DNA from: Brevibacillus ruminantium
Lineage (GTDB): Bacteria; Bacillota; Bacilli; Brevibacillales; Brevibacillaceae
Assembly (NCBI RefSeq): GCF_023746555.1
Contig: NZ_CP098755.1
Coordinates: 4,782,001-4,846,000 of the forward strand
Length of the DNA stretch: 64,000 bases
Direction: 5' to 3'
Shown here: positions 25,351 through 34,655 of the stretch, piece after piece
How positions within the stretch are numbered: position 1 is the stretch's first letter
How the letters are laid out: each line of letters starts with the position of its first letter
The notes under the pieces: generated by a model
Told to the model about the DNA's origin: nothing
What the model saw: only the letters and a program-made list of their open reading frames with translations
Database searches by the model: none
Position numbers and translations under genes: made by a program

Positions 25351-26184
25351 TTATCGTATCTTGATTGATTTATTGCGATTTAAAGTTGTACAAACACCTT
25401 GAGGAAACAGAGTAAATCTTTCAATGCCATTACCAATCGTCGTTGCTAGCTCAATAGACTCATCATCTGATACATCAATTGCACTAACAGAAACTTGATC
25501 ATGATCAAGTTCCAGAATTCGAACACTTTGATCGTCTAAAACTGCTGAGATTTGAACAAATGTCCAATTCTCTTTTTCTACAATAGAGTCTGTATGTGTA
25601 TGCCCGTTAACGTAAATACCCTTTCCTTTTTTCTTATTCAGGACTGACCACAAATCAATGGAAGGATGGACCGAGAGCATGTTTTTATTGGAGCGTGCAG
25701 TCGTATCATAGACTGGATGATGGGCAAAGACGATCATTGTTTTTTCCCCAGAACCATCAATTACTTTTTCCAACCATTCTAACTGCTCATTCGTTACCCA
25801 ACCATCAAAATTACCTCTGTCCAATTCTCTTGCTGTTTCCAAGAATAGTAAAACAACTTCTTCTTCCATGACAAAATTCCCGTTCATCTTGGTTAATTCC
25901 AATACTTCACGACGGGGCATACTATACAGATCGTGATTTCCAAGAGTTTGGTAAAAGGGTTTGTTATAGCTGCGAATGTATTCATATACTTCTTCAAACT
26001 CGTCTTTTGTACCAAAGTTCGTCAAGTCACCAACCGATACGTATATATCGGCTTCCTGCTTAAAGAAAGACTTGAGATAGTTGGAATAAAAAGAGTCTCT
26101 GCTCTCGATTACATGTTCTTCTAATCTTTTGGTTACTCCATGTCTGCTAGGATAGTGCAAATCCCCCATGACTGCTATTTTCAT
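25351..26184 (-). CDS. Metallophosphoesterase, GpdQ/class III phosphodiesterase type
   Basis: The start ATG 26184 (MKIAVMGDLHYPSRH) follows GAGGAGGAA. The 277-residue enzyme has the full di-metal set: GDLHYP, SVGDLTNFG, TLGNHDLY, VFAHHPVYD and YVNGHTHTD. This family includes cyclic-nucleotide and glycerophosphodiester phosphodiesterases. Because the gene lies in an operon with an ABC uptake system and behind glpP, cleavage of glycerophosphodiesters to glycerol-3-phosphate is the role I infer. There is no signal peptide, so it works inside the cell. Confidence 0.8.
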   Translation of the reverse strand: MKIAVMGDLHYPSRHGVTKRLEEHVIESRDSFYSNYLKSFFKQEADIYVSVGDLTNFGTKDEFEEVYEYIRSYNKPFYQTLGNHDLYSMPRREVLELTKMNGNFVMEEEVVLLFLETARELDRGNFDGWVTNEQLEWLEKVIDGSGEKTMIVFAHHPVYDTTARSNKNMLSVHPSIDLWSVLNKKKGKGIYVNGHTHTDSIVEKENWTFVQISAVLDDQSVRILELDHDQVSVSAIDVSDDESIELATTIGNGIERFTLFPQGVCTTLNRNKSIKIR

Positions 26185-26212
26185 CCGAATTCCTCCTCGT
26201 ATCTCATTCATT

Positions 26213-27043
26213 TTATTTAACACCTGTGTAGGTAAACGCTTGGATGATTCTCTTTTGTGCAAAGAAATAAACAATTAAGATGGGAATAACAAGGATGACA
26301 TTTGCAGCCAATGCAATATTCCAATCCACCCCAGTCTCGGATGTACGGAGCATGGCAACCCCAACTGGAAGTGTTCTCGCATTTTCTTTCGTCGTCATGA
26401 CTAAAGGCCAGAAATAATCATTCCATCTGGAAACAAAAGTAAATAACAACATTGTAATAATCGTTGGTTTTGAAAGTGGCATCATGATTTTCCAAATAAT
26501 TTTCAATTCTGATGCTTTATCCAATCTTGCAGCATCCAGTATTTCATTTGGCACTTGCATAAAAGTCTGTCTCAACATGAAAATACCGAATGCCCCCGCG
26601 GCAAAAGGCAAAATTAAACCCCATAAACTATCTAATATTCCCCAGCTGCTCAACTGCAAAAATACGGGTAAAAAGATTAATTGCGACGGAATCATTAACG
26701 TAATTAAGGTAATCGCCCAAAAGATTTTCTTTCCGGCAAATTCGTATCGAGCAAATGCATAAGCTGCTGGGACAACGGTAATGATTTGAAGCACCAGCAC
26801 TCCGAAGGTTACGAGAATACTGTTGATTAAGTATTTGAGAAATGGGCCTGAATTCCAAGCGATAACAAAGTTATTCCATTGTAAATTTTTTGGAACCAGA
26901 GTTGGTGGAATGGACAATGTTTCCACTACCGTTTTTAAACTCGATGAAACCAACCAAACAAACGGAAATGCGAAAAATATGATCACCGCCACCAAAGCAA
27001 TTCTCGTAAGTATTTTTTGGATACTCATCCATTGCCTCCTCAT
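26213..27043 (-). CDS. Carbohydrate/G3P ABC transporter permease (MalG/UgpE type)
   Basis: The 276-residue protein has six membrane segments and the EAA loop DAARLDKASELKIIWKIMMP that docks on the ATPase. It ends with the KRIIQAFTYTGVK tail common to MalG-type permeases. It is the second permease of the importer, 25 bases after the first one, with a GAGG ribosome site. Confidence 0.85.
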   Translation of the reverse strand: MRRQWMSIQKILTRIALVAVIIFFAFPFVWLVSSSLKTVVETLSIPPTLVPKNLQWNNFVIAWNSGPFLKYLINSILVTFGVLVLQIITVVPAAYAFARYEFAGKKIFWAITLITLMIPSQLIFLPVFLQLSSWGILDSLWGLILPFAAGAFGIFMLRQTFMQVPNEILDAARLDKASELKIIWKIMMPLSKPTIITMLLFTFVSRWNDYFWPLVMTTKENARTLPVGVAMLRTSETGVDWNIALAANVILVIPILIVYFFAQKRIIQAFTYTGVK

Positions 27044-27068
27044 CTCATGATAAAAATGCTTGGACTCT

Positions 27069-27941
27069 CTATTGATAATGAACTCTCTTACTCAACACTT
27101 TAAAGTATAAAATCGTAAGCAACATTAAAATGAACAATAACACCATTCCAGCTGCAGAAGCTGTTCCTAAATGAAAATGCTTAAATCCTTCATCGTATAG
27201 GTAATAGACCAAGGTAGTAGTGGAATTGATTGGACCACCTCCCGTCATAATATCAATGGTTTCAAAAACCTGGATTGAATTGATCAAAGCAATGATCGAA
27301 ATAAAAAAGATCGTTGGTGTTAACATTGGAAAAGTAATTTTACTGAATACCCTCCATTTGGAGGCTTTATCTATAGCTGCTGCCTCATAGAGGTCTTTTG
27401 GTATGCTCTGCAAAGCAGCAATAATAATTAAGGTATAGTAACCCAAGTTTTTCCAGACAGAGACAAAAATCAACGAATACATCGCCACATTCGGATTCGT
27501 TAACCAGCCGACAGACTTGATTCCAAATAAAGAAACAACCCAATTGAGCAGTCCATAATCCACATCCATGATCCACATCCATACCATCGAAACGGACACC
27601 AAGGAGATAATATGCGGGCTAAATACTGCTCCTTGGGTAGCCGTAAAGATTCTGCCTTTTTGGTTTATCCAAATGGCCAAAGGTATGGCAATGATTACGA
27701 TCAGGGCAACGGTAATACATGCATACTTTAACGTATTCCATACCGTTTCATAGAACATCGAATCAGAAAATATACTGATGTAATTCTCTAATCCTACAAA
27801 TGGCTTTTCCGCACGGATAAAATTCCAACTGTGAAAACTTAAATAGCCCATATACACTAATGGGTATATATAAAATACGATGAATACGACAGTGGCGGGT
27901 GCTATGAAAATATATGGCGTTATGTGTTGCTTTCTCATCAT
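27069..27941 (-). CDS. Carbohydrate/G3P ABC transporter permease (MalF/UgpA type)
   Basis: This 290-residue permease opens with ITPYIFIAPATVVFIVFYIYP, the usual first helix of UgpA-type subunits, and has the EAA loop EAAAIDKASKWRVFSKITFP. It pairs with the MalG-type subunit next to it to form the membrane channel. Its start overlaps the end of the ATPase gene by four bases, so translation is coupled. Confidence 0.85.
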   Translation of the reverse strand: MMRKQHITPYIFIAPATVVFIVFYIYPLVYMGYLSFHSWNFIRAEKPFVGLENYISIFSDSMFYETVWNTLKYACITVALIVIIAIPLAIWINQKGRIFTATQGAVFSPHIISLVSVSMVWMWIMDVDYGLLNWVVSLFGIKSVGWLTNPNVAMYSLIFVSVWKNLGYYTLIIIAALQSIPKDLYEAAAIDKASKWRVFSKITFPMLTPTIFFISIIALINSIQVFETIDIMTGGGPINSTTTLVYYLYDEGFKHFHLGTASAAGMVLLFILMLLTILYFKVLSKRVHYQ

Positions 27942-29065
27942 TTGACCGCCTTTAGTCCGTCAATGTCAGCGTACACTCTTCGTTCATCGTGATCAAAGTA
28001 ATACAAGGATTCGGGTGATAAACAAAGATTCACCTCTTCTCCTACAGAATAATAAGTCTCGGAAGTTTTAATATGTTGTGCTCCATATTTATTTTCAATC
28101 TTATAGATTGTTTCTGCACCGAGGATTTCTCTCGTTACAATTTTGCTGGCAATCTCAATTTCATAGAGGTGAGAGATTGAACGACCTAATAAAATACCTT
28201 TCTCGGGTCGAAAGCCAAAATAGGATACATGTTGGAACTGCGGTTCCAATCGATTGAATAATTCGCCAATCGGCATCACATTCATCGAAGGTGTCCCCAT
28301 AAATTGGGCTACAAAAATATTCTTTGGATCATCGTATATCTCTACAGGGGAGCCTACCTGCATAATTTTCCCTTTGTTCATCAAAACAATTTCGTCAGCC
28401 ATCGACATGGCTTCAACTTGATCATGTGTAACATAAATAAAAGTGGTCTTCAGTATTTCATGCATTTGAATCAGTTCCGTCCGCATTTCTGCTCTTAATT
28501 TTGCATCCAAGTTCGAGAGCGGTTCATCAAAAATATATACATCGGGCCTTTTCACAATTGCTCTGGCTAATGCAACACGTTGTCTTTGACCTCCTGAGAG
28601 TTTGCCTGGTTTCGTATCCATGTATTCCATTAGGCCTACTGTTTCGGCAACATCGTTGACCAGTCGGTCTCTTTCCGCTTTTGGTACCTTTATATTTTCT
28701 AGGCCGAATTCAATATTTTGCCTCACAGTCATGGTGGGGTATAAAGCGTAATTTTGGAACACCATAGAAATATTTCTATCACCGGGTGACATATGATTAA
28801 CTAATTTATCTCCGATCCACACTTCACCTTCTGTGATATCTTCCAAGCCCGCAATCATCCGAAGCATGGTAGACTTTCCACACCCGGAAGGTCCTACCAA
28901 TACCGTGAATGATCCATCTTTTATATCCAGGTTTATCTTGTCAATCACCTGTACATTCCTTGTATTTTCTTTTGTTTTCTTCTTAAATATTTGTATTCTT
29001 TGTGGCTCTCTCTCATTTGTATTCTGGTAGGCTTTTGATACATTTTTCATTTTTATCCCTGCCAT
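27938..29065 (-). CDS. ABC transporter ATPase (UgpC/MsmK type)
   Basis: I chose ATG 29065 (MAGIKMKNVSKAYQ) with GGAAGGGG upstream, giving 375 residues. It has Walker A GPSGCGKST, the Q-loop VFQNYALYPTMT, the signature LSGGQRQRVALARA, Walker B DVYIFDEPLSNLDAKL and the His switch VTHDQ, followed by the OB-fold regulatory part of MalK-like proteins. An insertion of about 20 Lys-rich residues (QIFKKKTKENTRN) near residue 25 before the Walker A is unusual. MsmK-type ATPases may serve several importers. Confidence 0.85.
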   Translation of the reverse strand: MAGIKMKNVSKAYQNTNEREPQRIQIFKKKTKENTRNVQVIDKINLDIKDGSFTVLVGPSGCGKSTMLRMIAGLEDITEGEVWIGDKLVNHMSPGDRNISMVFQNYALYPTMTVRQNIEFGLENIKVPKAERDRLVNDVAETVGLMEYMDTKPGKLSGGQRQRVALARAIVKRPDVYIFDEPLSNLDAKLRAEMRTELIQMHEILKTTFIYVTHDQVEAMSMADEIVLMNKGKIMQVGSPVEIYDDPKNIFVAQFMGTPSMNVMPIGELFNRLEPQFQHVSYFGFRPEKGILLGRSISHLYEIEIASKIVTREILGAETIYKIENKYGAQHIKTSETYYSVGEEVNLCLSPESLYYFDHDERRVYADIDGLKAVK

Positions 29066-29175
29066 TTTTACACCCCTTCCCATTGATACTATCTTGTTGA
29101 TGATCATTGCGTAGAATCTATGTCCGTGAGACAAAGATTCTCACGCAATGATCGCATTTTATGTGTGGATATCGT

Positions 29176-30461
29176 TTATTTGTTTTTTATGAGTGCATTG
29201 CTTCTTTCTACCGCTCTATCTAATCCTTGTTTCGTGTCGATAGAGGGATCAAGGATCAGTCTCTCCACTTCCTGTGGATAAACCTTCTTTTCAATTTCGT
29301 TATAACCAGGGACCATTGGACGAGGTTGAGCATACTGTAATTGATCAACGGCAACTTTATACATTGGTTGTTCTGCATGAAGTTTTTTTCTTTCATCGGA
29401 TTCAATAGACGAATAACGCGTTGGCAAATAGCCGGTAACCTTACTTGCATAAAGGTTTTGCTCGGTGCCTGTCATAAATTTAATAAATTCCCAGGCTGCT
29501 TTTTTCTTTTCTTCATTCAGACCAGCCATCATAACGATATTGCTGCCACCAGTATTAACAGCTTGCTTTACATGTTTAGGCAACATGAGTGCAGCTAGTT
29601 CAAATCCATTTTCTTCCGCTGCTTTCATCATTTTCGTTAAATTGGCTGTGGAAGCAAACCGGAAAGCAGACTTTTGACTTGCAAAATCCTGAAATGCAAC
29701 ATCCCTGCATTATCGCCAACTGGAACTTTCCACGCTCCATCATTGACGAGATCTCTTATAAAATTAGCCGCTTCAACACCCGGTTTTTCATTGAAAGTAT
29801 ATTTTGTGCCATCTTTATTTACCATGCTTCCACCAGCTTGAGCGATAAATGCCTCAAAGAACCAGACATCCCATTCCATGGAAACAGCTTTGACGCCATC
29901 TGTCGAAAGTTTTCTTGCTGCCTGAGAGAAACCTTCCCACGTTTCCAACTGGCTAACATCAATTCCTGCTTTATCAAGCATTGTTTTGTTCACATACAAT
30001 AATGGTGTACTTACTAAGTATGGCAGACCGTATATTTGATCACCCACATAGGAATTGCCAAGCAGGCCTGGTATAAAGTCATCCATTTTGACTTCTTCAG
30101 AATCAGCTTTGACGAATGGAGTTAAACTCTCGGTCATTCCTTCTTTCGCGAAAGTTTCCATCATTATATTTTGAGCCACAAATATGTCAGGAGTATTACC
30201 TCCAGCAATAGATGCCTGCACTTTTGAATTTACATCAGCATAAGAACCTTGATTTGTCGCTGTTACATGAATGGCGTCTTGGGAATTGTTGAATTTTTCA
30301 ACTAAACCTTTGTTTGCTTCTTCTATTGGACCACCATACGCAAACCAATAATTCAATTCAATTTTTTCTTTTACTCCAGTAGCTGCTTCCTTTGTTGATG
30401 AGCAAGCGGCTACTGAAAAAGATAATGCTACAGCCAGAAAGATCGCCGATAATTTTTTCAA
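29176..30461 (-). pseudogene. Extracellular solute-binding lipoprotein (UgpB type), frameshifted
   Basis: TTG 30461 follows GGAGGGG and encodes MKKLSAIFLAVALSFSVAAC, a lipoprotein signal. The first frame goes on through NYWFAYGGPIEEANKGLVEK and GQIYGLPYLVSTPLLYVNK to GDNAGMLHF and then becomes nonsense. Near 29688-29693 the correct protein moves to another frame and continues DFASQKSAFRFASTANL to the normal end at 29176 (RAVERSNALIKNK). Loss of one base in the TTTCAGG stretch explains it. All other parts are intact. It could be a recent mutation or a sequencing error. It is the first gene of the importer operon. Confidence 0.75.
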
Positions 30462-30550
30462 TGTTGTTCCCCTCCAAATCTTAGTGTTTTTTATCATGTG
30501 TATAATTGAATTTTCAATATTTTGAACCAACTCCTCTTTAAAATAAAGTC

Positions 30551-30593
30551 AAAAAAACCGTAAATAACCTTAGTAAACCAAGGTATTTACGGC
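30551..30593 (-). terminator. Leader terminator, likely GlpP antitermination target
   Basis: CCGTAAATACCTTGG and CTAAGGTTATTTACGG form a stem of about 15 pairs with one bulge, followed on the minus strand by seven T. It sits between glpP and the binding-protein gene, about 90 bases before the TTG start. A terminator in that position with glpP upstream suggests that GlpP plus glycerol-3-phosphate lets transcription read through, as in the B. subtilis glpD leader. Confidence 0.6.
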
Positions 30594-30721
30594 ATCTCTT
30601 ACGGTTGCCAACTATCTATTCACTTTGCATTTTCATAATAGATGAAAAGTATTAATCTGCTATTAACTGCTTGTAAGGGATTTGTTAATCCTATTGGCAT
30701 AAACCCTTTACATGTATGGCA

Positions 30722-31327
30722 TCATCCATGTTGGAATTCAGACACGCCTCGTTTCCAAATTTCTTTGTTTGATGTAGCTAACGAAGCAACACCTGTCGAT
30801 AGTGCTTCTTTTACATATCGGAAATCAGTCAGTAATCCGCCTGTAACAATAGGTATTGGAGATAACCTGACAATTTCCGCTATCAGGTCAGTAGCTCTGC
30901 AAGGCATGATTTCAAGCATATCGGCGTTAATATCATCCAAACTATCTAATACGTTTTGATAATTGAGGGTATCGAATAAAAACACCATCTGTATGACGAA
31001 AGCTCCTTTTGATTTCGCCTGTTTCATTACGTTTTTTTTCGTCGTTAAGATCGCAAAAGGTTTTAGATACTCAGTAGTAAAATCAATCCCGTAATGATCT
31101 GCTTTTAAACCTTCTATTTTCTCAATATGCAGGATGACTGGAATCCCTTCTTTGTGCAGTAAATCTATATACCTTTTAACCGTTAAGATGTTTCCCGTCA
31201 TTAATGTAGCAGCACTAATATTCTGTTTATACTTTATCACTTTTTCAATTTGTGAAGGGTCATTCAAGACCGCAATTAATTTATGCTGTTCCAATCGTTG
31301 AAAAAAGCTATTTTTCGTAAATTTCAC
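30722..31327 (-). CDS. glpP: Glycerol-3-phosphate-responsive antiterminator GlpP
   Basis: I chose GTG 31327 because GAGGAGG lies 8 bases upstream, giving 201 residues. The sequence matches the GlpP TIM-barrel family: LEQHKLIAVLNDPSQIEK, LMTGNILTVKRYIDLLHKEG, VILHIEKIEGLKADHYGIDF, DMLEIMPCRATDLIAEI and IVTGGLLTDFRYVKEAL. GlpP binds glycerol-3-phosphate and a leader mRNA to prevent termination. The gene directly precedes the terminator and the importer operon, so control of G3P-type uptake is likely. Confidence 0.88.
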   Translation of the reverse strand: MKFTKNSFFQRLEQHKLIAVLNDPSQIEKVIKYKQNISAATLMTGNILTVKRYIDLLHKEGIPVILHIEKIEGLKADHYGIDFTTEYLKPFAILTTKKNVMKQAKSKGAFVIQMVFLFDTLNYQNVLDSLDDINADMLEIMPCRATDLIAEIVRLSPIPIVTGGLLTDFRYVKEALSTGVASLATSNKEIWKRGVSEFQHG

Positions 31328-31729
31328 CAAAATATCCTCCTCTAATTGGTAAAACATTGGTTTTCGTTCTTAAGTCCGATCCACTCATCTTGTTCTAGAA
31401 TATCATTGTCACTTTCTTCAAAGAATTGAGTTGACAAGAAAAACTGGATTTTGACCATATCAGATCACTAATGAATTTACCCTATTAATTAGATGAAGAT
31501 TTTATTCGGCTATTCTCGTTTTTAAGAATAATACTGAATTAGGCATGAGTCAATATGCAGACTCGAGCCCCCAAAAAATTCCTTTCAAGTTTTTTTATGA
31601 TATCATACCGCCCAGGAAATAGTGATAGTTTCCTTGGTAAGCAGTTACCAATGTGATCCATCATATGCAAAAAATGCAATCGATCATTCAGACGCACATT
31701 AACAGAACGTTTATTATCGTCACGTCAGC
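31328..31729. other. 400-bp region upstream of glpP
   Basis: I see no CDS here. A possible minus-strand promoter is TTGACT (31548-31553) and TATTCT (31525-31530) with a 17-base spacer, starting a long leader before glpP. The right part runs into the truncated IS256 element. Confidence 0.4.
31525..31553 (-). promoter_or_regulatory. Candidate promoter of the glpP operon
   Basis: On the minus strand TTGACT and TATTCT are 17 bases apart. The region is AT-rich, so chance matches are possible. Confidence 0.4.
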
Positions 31730-32656
31730 TAAGATTGGCTTTAAATCCGCCGTTACTTTCTTGAGATCCTTGTAAGAAACATAACGGGTCGAGTTGCGGA
31801 TTTGATGAATGATGCACTTTTGAATCTCCGTATGCGGATAGCAGGCAGAGATCGCCTGAGAGAAGCCCGTTAGGTTATCCACGCAGGTGATGAGAATATC
31901 CTGAACCCCACGGTTCCGTAAGTCGTTCAGTACGCTCAGCCAGAACTTTGCGGATTCATTCTCTCCAATCCACATGCCTAATACGTCCTTGTTGCCGTCC
32001 AAATCAATGCCAATGACCATATCAGCCGCTTTGTTCACAATAGCACCGTCTTGCTTGACTTTGTAGGGAATGGCGTCCATAAATACAACCGCATAGATGC
32101 TTTGTAGCGGTCGGTTCTGCCATTCTTTGATGAGTGGCACGATCTTATTCGTCACATTGGAGATCATGGTAGGAGAAACGTCAATTCCATACAGATGGTT
32201 CAGATGGTCCTGGATATCCCGTGTGTTTACACCTTTGGCATACATGGCGATGATTTGGTCCTCCATGCCGGTAACGGTAGACTGATGCTTTTTCACGATA
32301 ACGGGCTCAAATTCGCCATTACGGTCACGTGGCACCGCGATCTCCACCTCGCCGTATTCGCTTATCACCGTCTTCTTTGTCTTCCCGTTACGGCTGTTTG
32401 TTGTTTTCTTTCGCTTCACATCGTGCTTTTCATAGCCGAGTTCCGTGTCAAGCTCCGCCTCTAGCATGCGACTGCAACGTTTCTGCAAACAGTTCCTTCA
32501 GTGCCGACTGCACATCGTCCATCGTCTTGAGGTTGTTTTCCTTCACAAACGCCTTCACTTGTTCCTTACTAAATCTCGCCATGGGTGTCATCCTCTCAAA
32601 CCATCCTTCTCTTATTGTCATAGGTTTTGAGAGTTTACACAGAATATTTTACAGTC
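31730..32656 (-). mobile_element. IS256-family insertion sequence, truncated and frameshifted
   Basis: ATG 32582 begins MARFSKEQVKAFVKENN and the first frame fails after AETLQ near 32470, where one base is out of place. The next frame continues MLEAELDTELGYEKHDVKRK, then MYAKGVNTRDIQDHL and the DDE core FMDAIPYKVKQDG, with WLSVLNDLRNRGVQDILI and CIIHQIRNS. The frame ends early: after ADLKPIL at about 31732 it enters unrelated sequence, so the last third with the catalytic Glu is gone. The outer end near 32656 has the family terminus CTGTAAAATATTCTGTGTAA. It cannot transpose by itself. Confidence 0.85.
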
Positions 32657-32720
32657 CCTCCAAATACGAAAAGTACCCGTCTACACCCTCATCATGGACA
32701 GGAGTATGGTTCTGGGCAAA

Positions 32721-32745
32721 AATCCCCCACGTCTGGTGGGGGATT
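32721..32745 (-). terminator. Terminator of the second ECF operon
   Basis: AATCCCCCAC and GTGGGGGATT flank a 5-base loop; on the minus strand a T run follows. It lies 20 bases after the stop of the anti-sigma gene. Confidence 0.75.
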
Positions 32746-32764
32746 TGATAATTTGTTCACATCG

Positions 32765-33865
32765 TCAATTCGATGGTGTTTCATTTTTGTGATCAAGGAT
32801 TAGCAATAGCTTTGGTTCAATATCTTTTAACAATTGTTCCTTTGAGCGATTACTTTTAGGAACCACTCCATTTTGTTCAGCTTCCAGCTGTTTTTCAACC
32901 TGTGTATTTGCAATCACCTCAAGCACTTGTTGTTTAGAGATATTTTTAGATGCTGCAATATCCGCAACAGATTGGCCTTTTGCTAATTCTTCTTTTAATT
33001 CCGTCGGGCTAATTTGCAGTAAAGAAAATAGTTTATCATCGTTTAAAATGGAATCATACGTATAGTCAGGCTTACCATCCCTTGTGAATAAACCTTCTAC
33101 TTTGATGTGTGAAGGTGCAGGCTCGCCTCCTACCCGAGTAAGATTAATGGCATTGTCATGAACAAATACTTGGTAGAACGGTTTTTCTGCTCCCTTTATG
33201 ATGTAATTCAACATCAATACTTTTTGATCTGGGTTCTCCATTTGTTCCATAGCAAACTCGTACGCATTGACGCTACCATACATTTTTTCAATGAGATTAT
33301 CTACCTTCGCCTTGATTTCCTGATCGGTTAATGAAATGAGCGGCTTCTCCTTAGGCTCCCAATTCTCTTGATCCACGTGTTCAATCTCACCCGTACCCGC
33401 ATTTATATGAAGGGTAATCTTTTTACCGGTTCCCCCTTTTTCCTGCAGGATGATGCTTGTTTGGTTCACTTTTATTTTGGATAAATCAGTGGAGTCTTTC
33501 GGGTTGATTGCTTCACCTTGAACATTGCTTGCATCTACAATCTCAAAGGATTTTGTTTCGGGAAACGCGCTATACAGCTTCTCAAGTGTTGCTTTGCTAA
33601 CCTCATCTACCTTGACTTGTTCAGCAGTCAATGGTGTTCTCGTAAGCATTTCAATCAGGGGAGGGGCAGCAAATGCTGCGGTTGGGATCAAAATTGCAGC
33701 AGCAACAATTCCACCAATTAATCGTTTTTTCATGGTTTTTTCGCTCCTTTTTCGTTGCAAATAGTGAGAATAGGATTGTTCGATTCGTTTGGAAATGGCC
33801 GGAGGGCACTCCAGCGTTTCAGCTGTTTCGTGCAGATGTTCACGAATTTTGCGTTCAATAGTCAT
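32765..33865 (-). CDS. Anti-sigma factor, DUF3600-like, single TM
   Basis: ATG 33865 overlaps the end of the sigma gene by 11 bases, with a GAAAGGA site, so the pair is translationally coupled. The 366-residue protein starts TIERKIREHLHETAETLE, a short cytoplasmic helical part that would bind sigma. One membrane segment follows (LIGGIVAAAILIPTAAFAAP), and then a long extracellular sensor domain. The layout is that of anti-sigma factors next to ECF genes in the B. cereus group (DUF3600). The N-terminus matches that of the second anti-sigma gene upstream. Confidence 0.65.
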   Translation of the reverse strand: MTIERKIREHLHETAETLECPPAISKRIEQSYSHYLQRKRSEKTMKKRLIGGIVAAAILIPTAAFAAPPLIEMLTRTPLTAEQVKVDEVSKATLEKLYSAFPETKSFEIVDASNVQGEAINPKDSTDLSKIKVNQTSIILQEKGGTGKKITLHINAGTGEIEHVDQENWEPKEKPLISLTDQEIKAKVDNLIEKMYGSVNAYEFAMEQMENPDQKVLMLNYIIKGAEKPFYQVFVHDNAINLTRVGGEPAPSHIKVEGLFTRDGKPDYTYDSILNDDKLFSLLQISPTELKEELAKGQSVADIAASKNISKQQVLEVIANTQVEKQLEAEQNGVVPKSNRSKEQLLKDIEPKLLLILDHKNETPSN

Positions 33866-34430
33866 TGATCTTTTCCATCCTTTCTGGGGGGAGATTCCAT
33901 ATCTTTTTTCGAAGCGCCTGAAGGCCAGCATGATATCTGGACTTGACTGTACCCAGTGGAATATCGAGCAATGTCGCGATTTCCTCAAGCGTATAGTCGT
34001 GATAAAAGCGGAGGATAATCACCATTCGCTGTTTGTCGGTCAGTTTTTGGATGGCCTGCGATATCATTTGGTTCGTCCCATCCATCAATACAGCAGGTTG
34101 ATCCCAATGAGATTCTTCCCGAGTGAAGGCACGGATGCGTTCAAAAATTCGGAATCTCCGCCAGCTCTTGACCCGAAATCTCTGTACTTGGCGGATTACC
34201 AAGCCGTGTAGCCAGAAGTGGAAAGGTCGGTTCGAATCGTAGTTAGCAAGCGAGGTCCACATTTGCATATAGATCTCATTCATGACATCTTCCCGATCCT
34301 GCTGGTGATCCACCAGAAAGGAGACTGTCCGATAGACGTCCTGATAGGTGGCATCATATAACGTCTGAAACGCCTGTTGATCACCATCCTTCATTTCTGT
34401 GAGTAATTGGTACATATATTCACTTTGCAT
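33855..34430 (-). CDS. ECF-type RNA polymerase sigma factor (pair 2)
   Basis: The 191-residue protein has the sigma2 region LYDATYQDVYRTVSFLVDHQ and DREDVMNEIYMQMWTSL, and the sigma4 region LTDKQRMVIILRFYHDYTLEEI with ATLLDIPLGTVKSRYHAGL as the promoter-binding helix-turn-helix. GGAGGG precedes ATG 34430. It is a paralogue of the sigma encoded at 35560-36144; both contain the unusual phrase NRPFxxWLxGLVxRQV. Confidence 0.88.
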   Translation of the reverse strand: MQSEYMYQLLTEMKDGDQQAFQTLYDATYQDVYRTVSFLVDHQQDREDVMNEIYMQMWTSLANYDSNRPFHFWLHGLVIRQVQRFRVKSWRRFRIFERIRAFTREESHWDQPAVLMDGTNQMISQAIQKLTDKQRMVIILRFYHDYTLEEIATLLDIPLGTVKSRYHAGLQALRKKIWNLPPERMEKINDY

Positions 34431-34612
34431 TCAGAGGGCCCTCCTGAGTAAGCAGCTTACACCCTATATTGTCGCTCTGCTGGAAAAAGGTTCGGGTTAT
34501 TTCATTTGAACTTTTGTAAAAGCAGCATAAGAATACAGCAATCTTTTTCTTTTGGCGAGCGACTGCTAACGCGGATGCAAGTAAGACTATCGCATTTCTG
34601 CAAAATGCTCAC

Positions 34613-34647
34613 AAAAATAAGCTAGCCATTTTGGCCAGCTTATTTTG
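34613..34647 (-). terminator. Terminator of the first ECF operon
   Basis: AAAATAAGCTAGCC and GGCCAGCTTATTTT form a stem of about 14 pairs with one mismatch around a short loop. It is 10 bases after the stop of the anti-sigma gene at 34656, with T-rich flank on the minus strand. Confidence 0.75.
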
Positions 34648-34655
34648 TCACGTTT

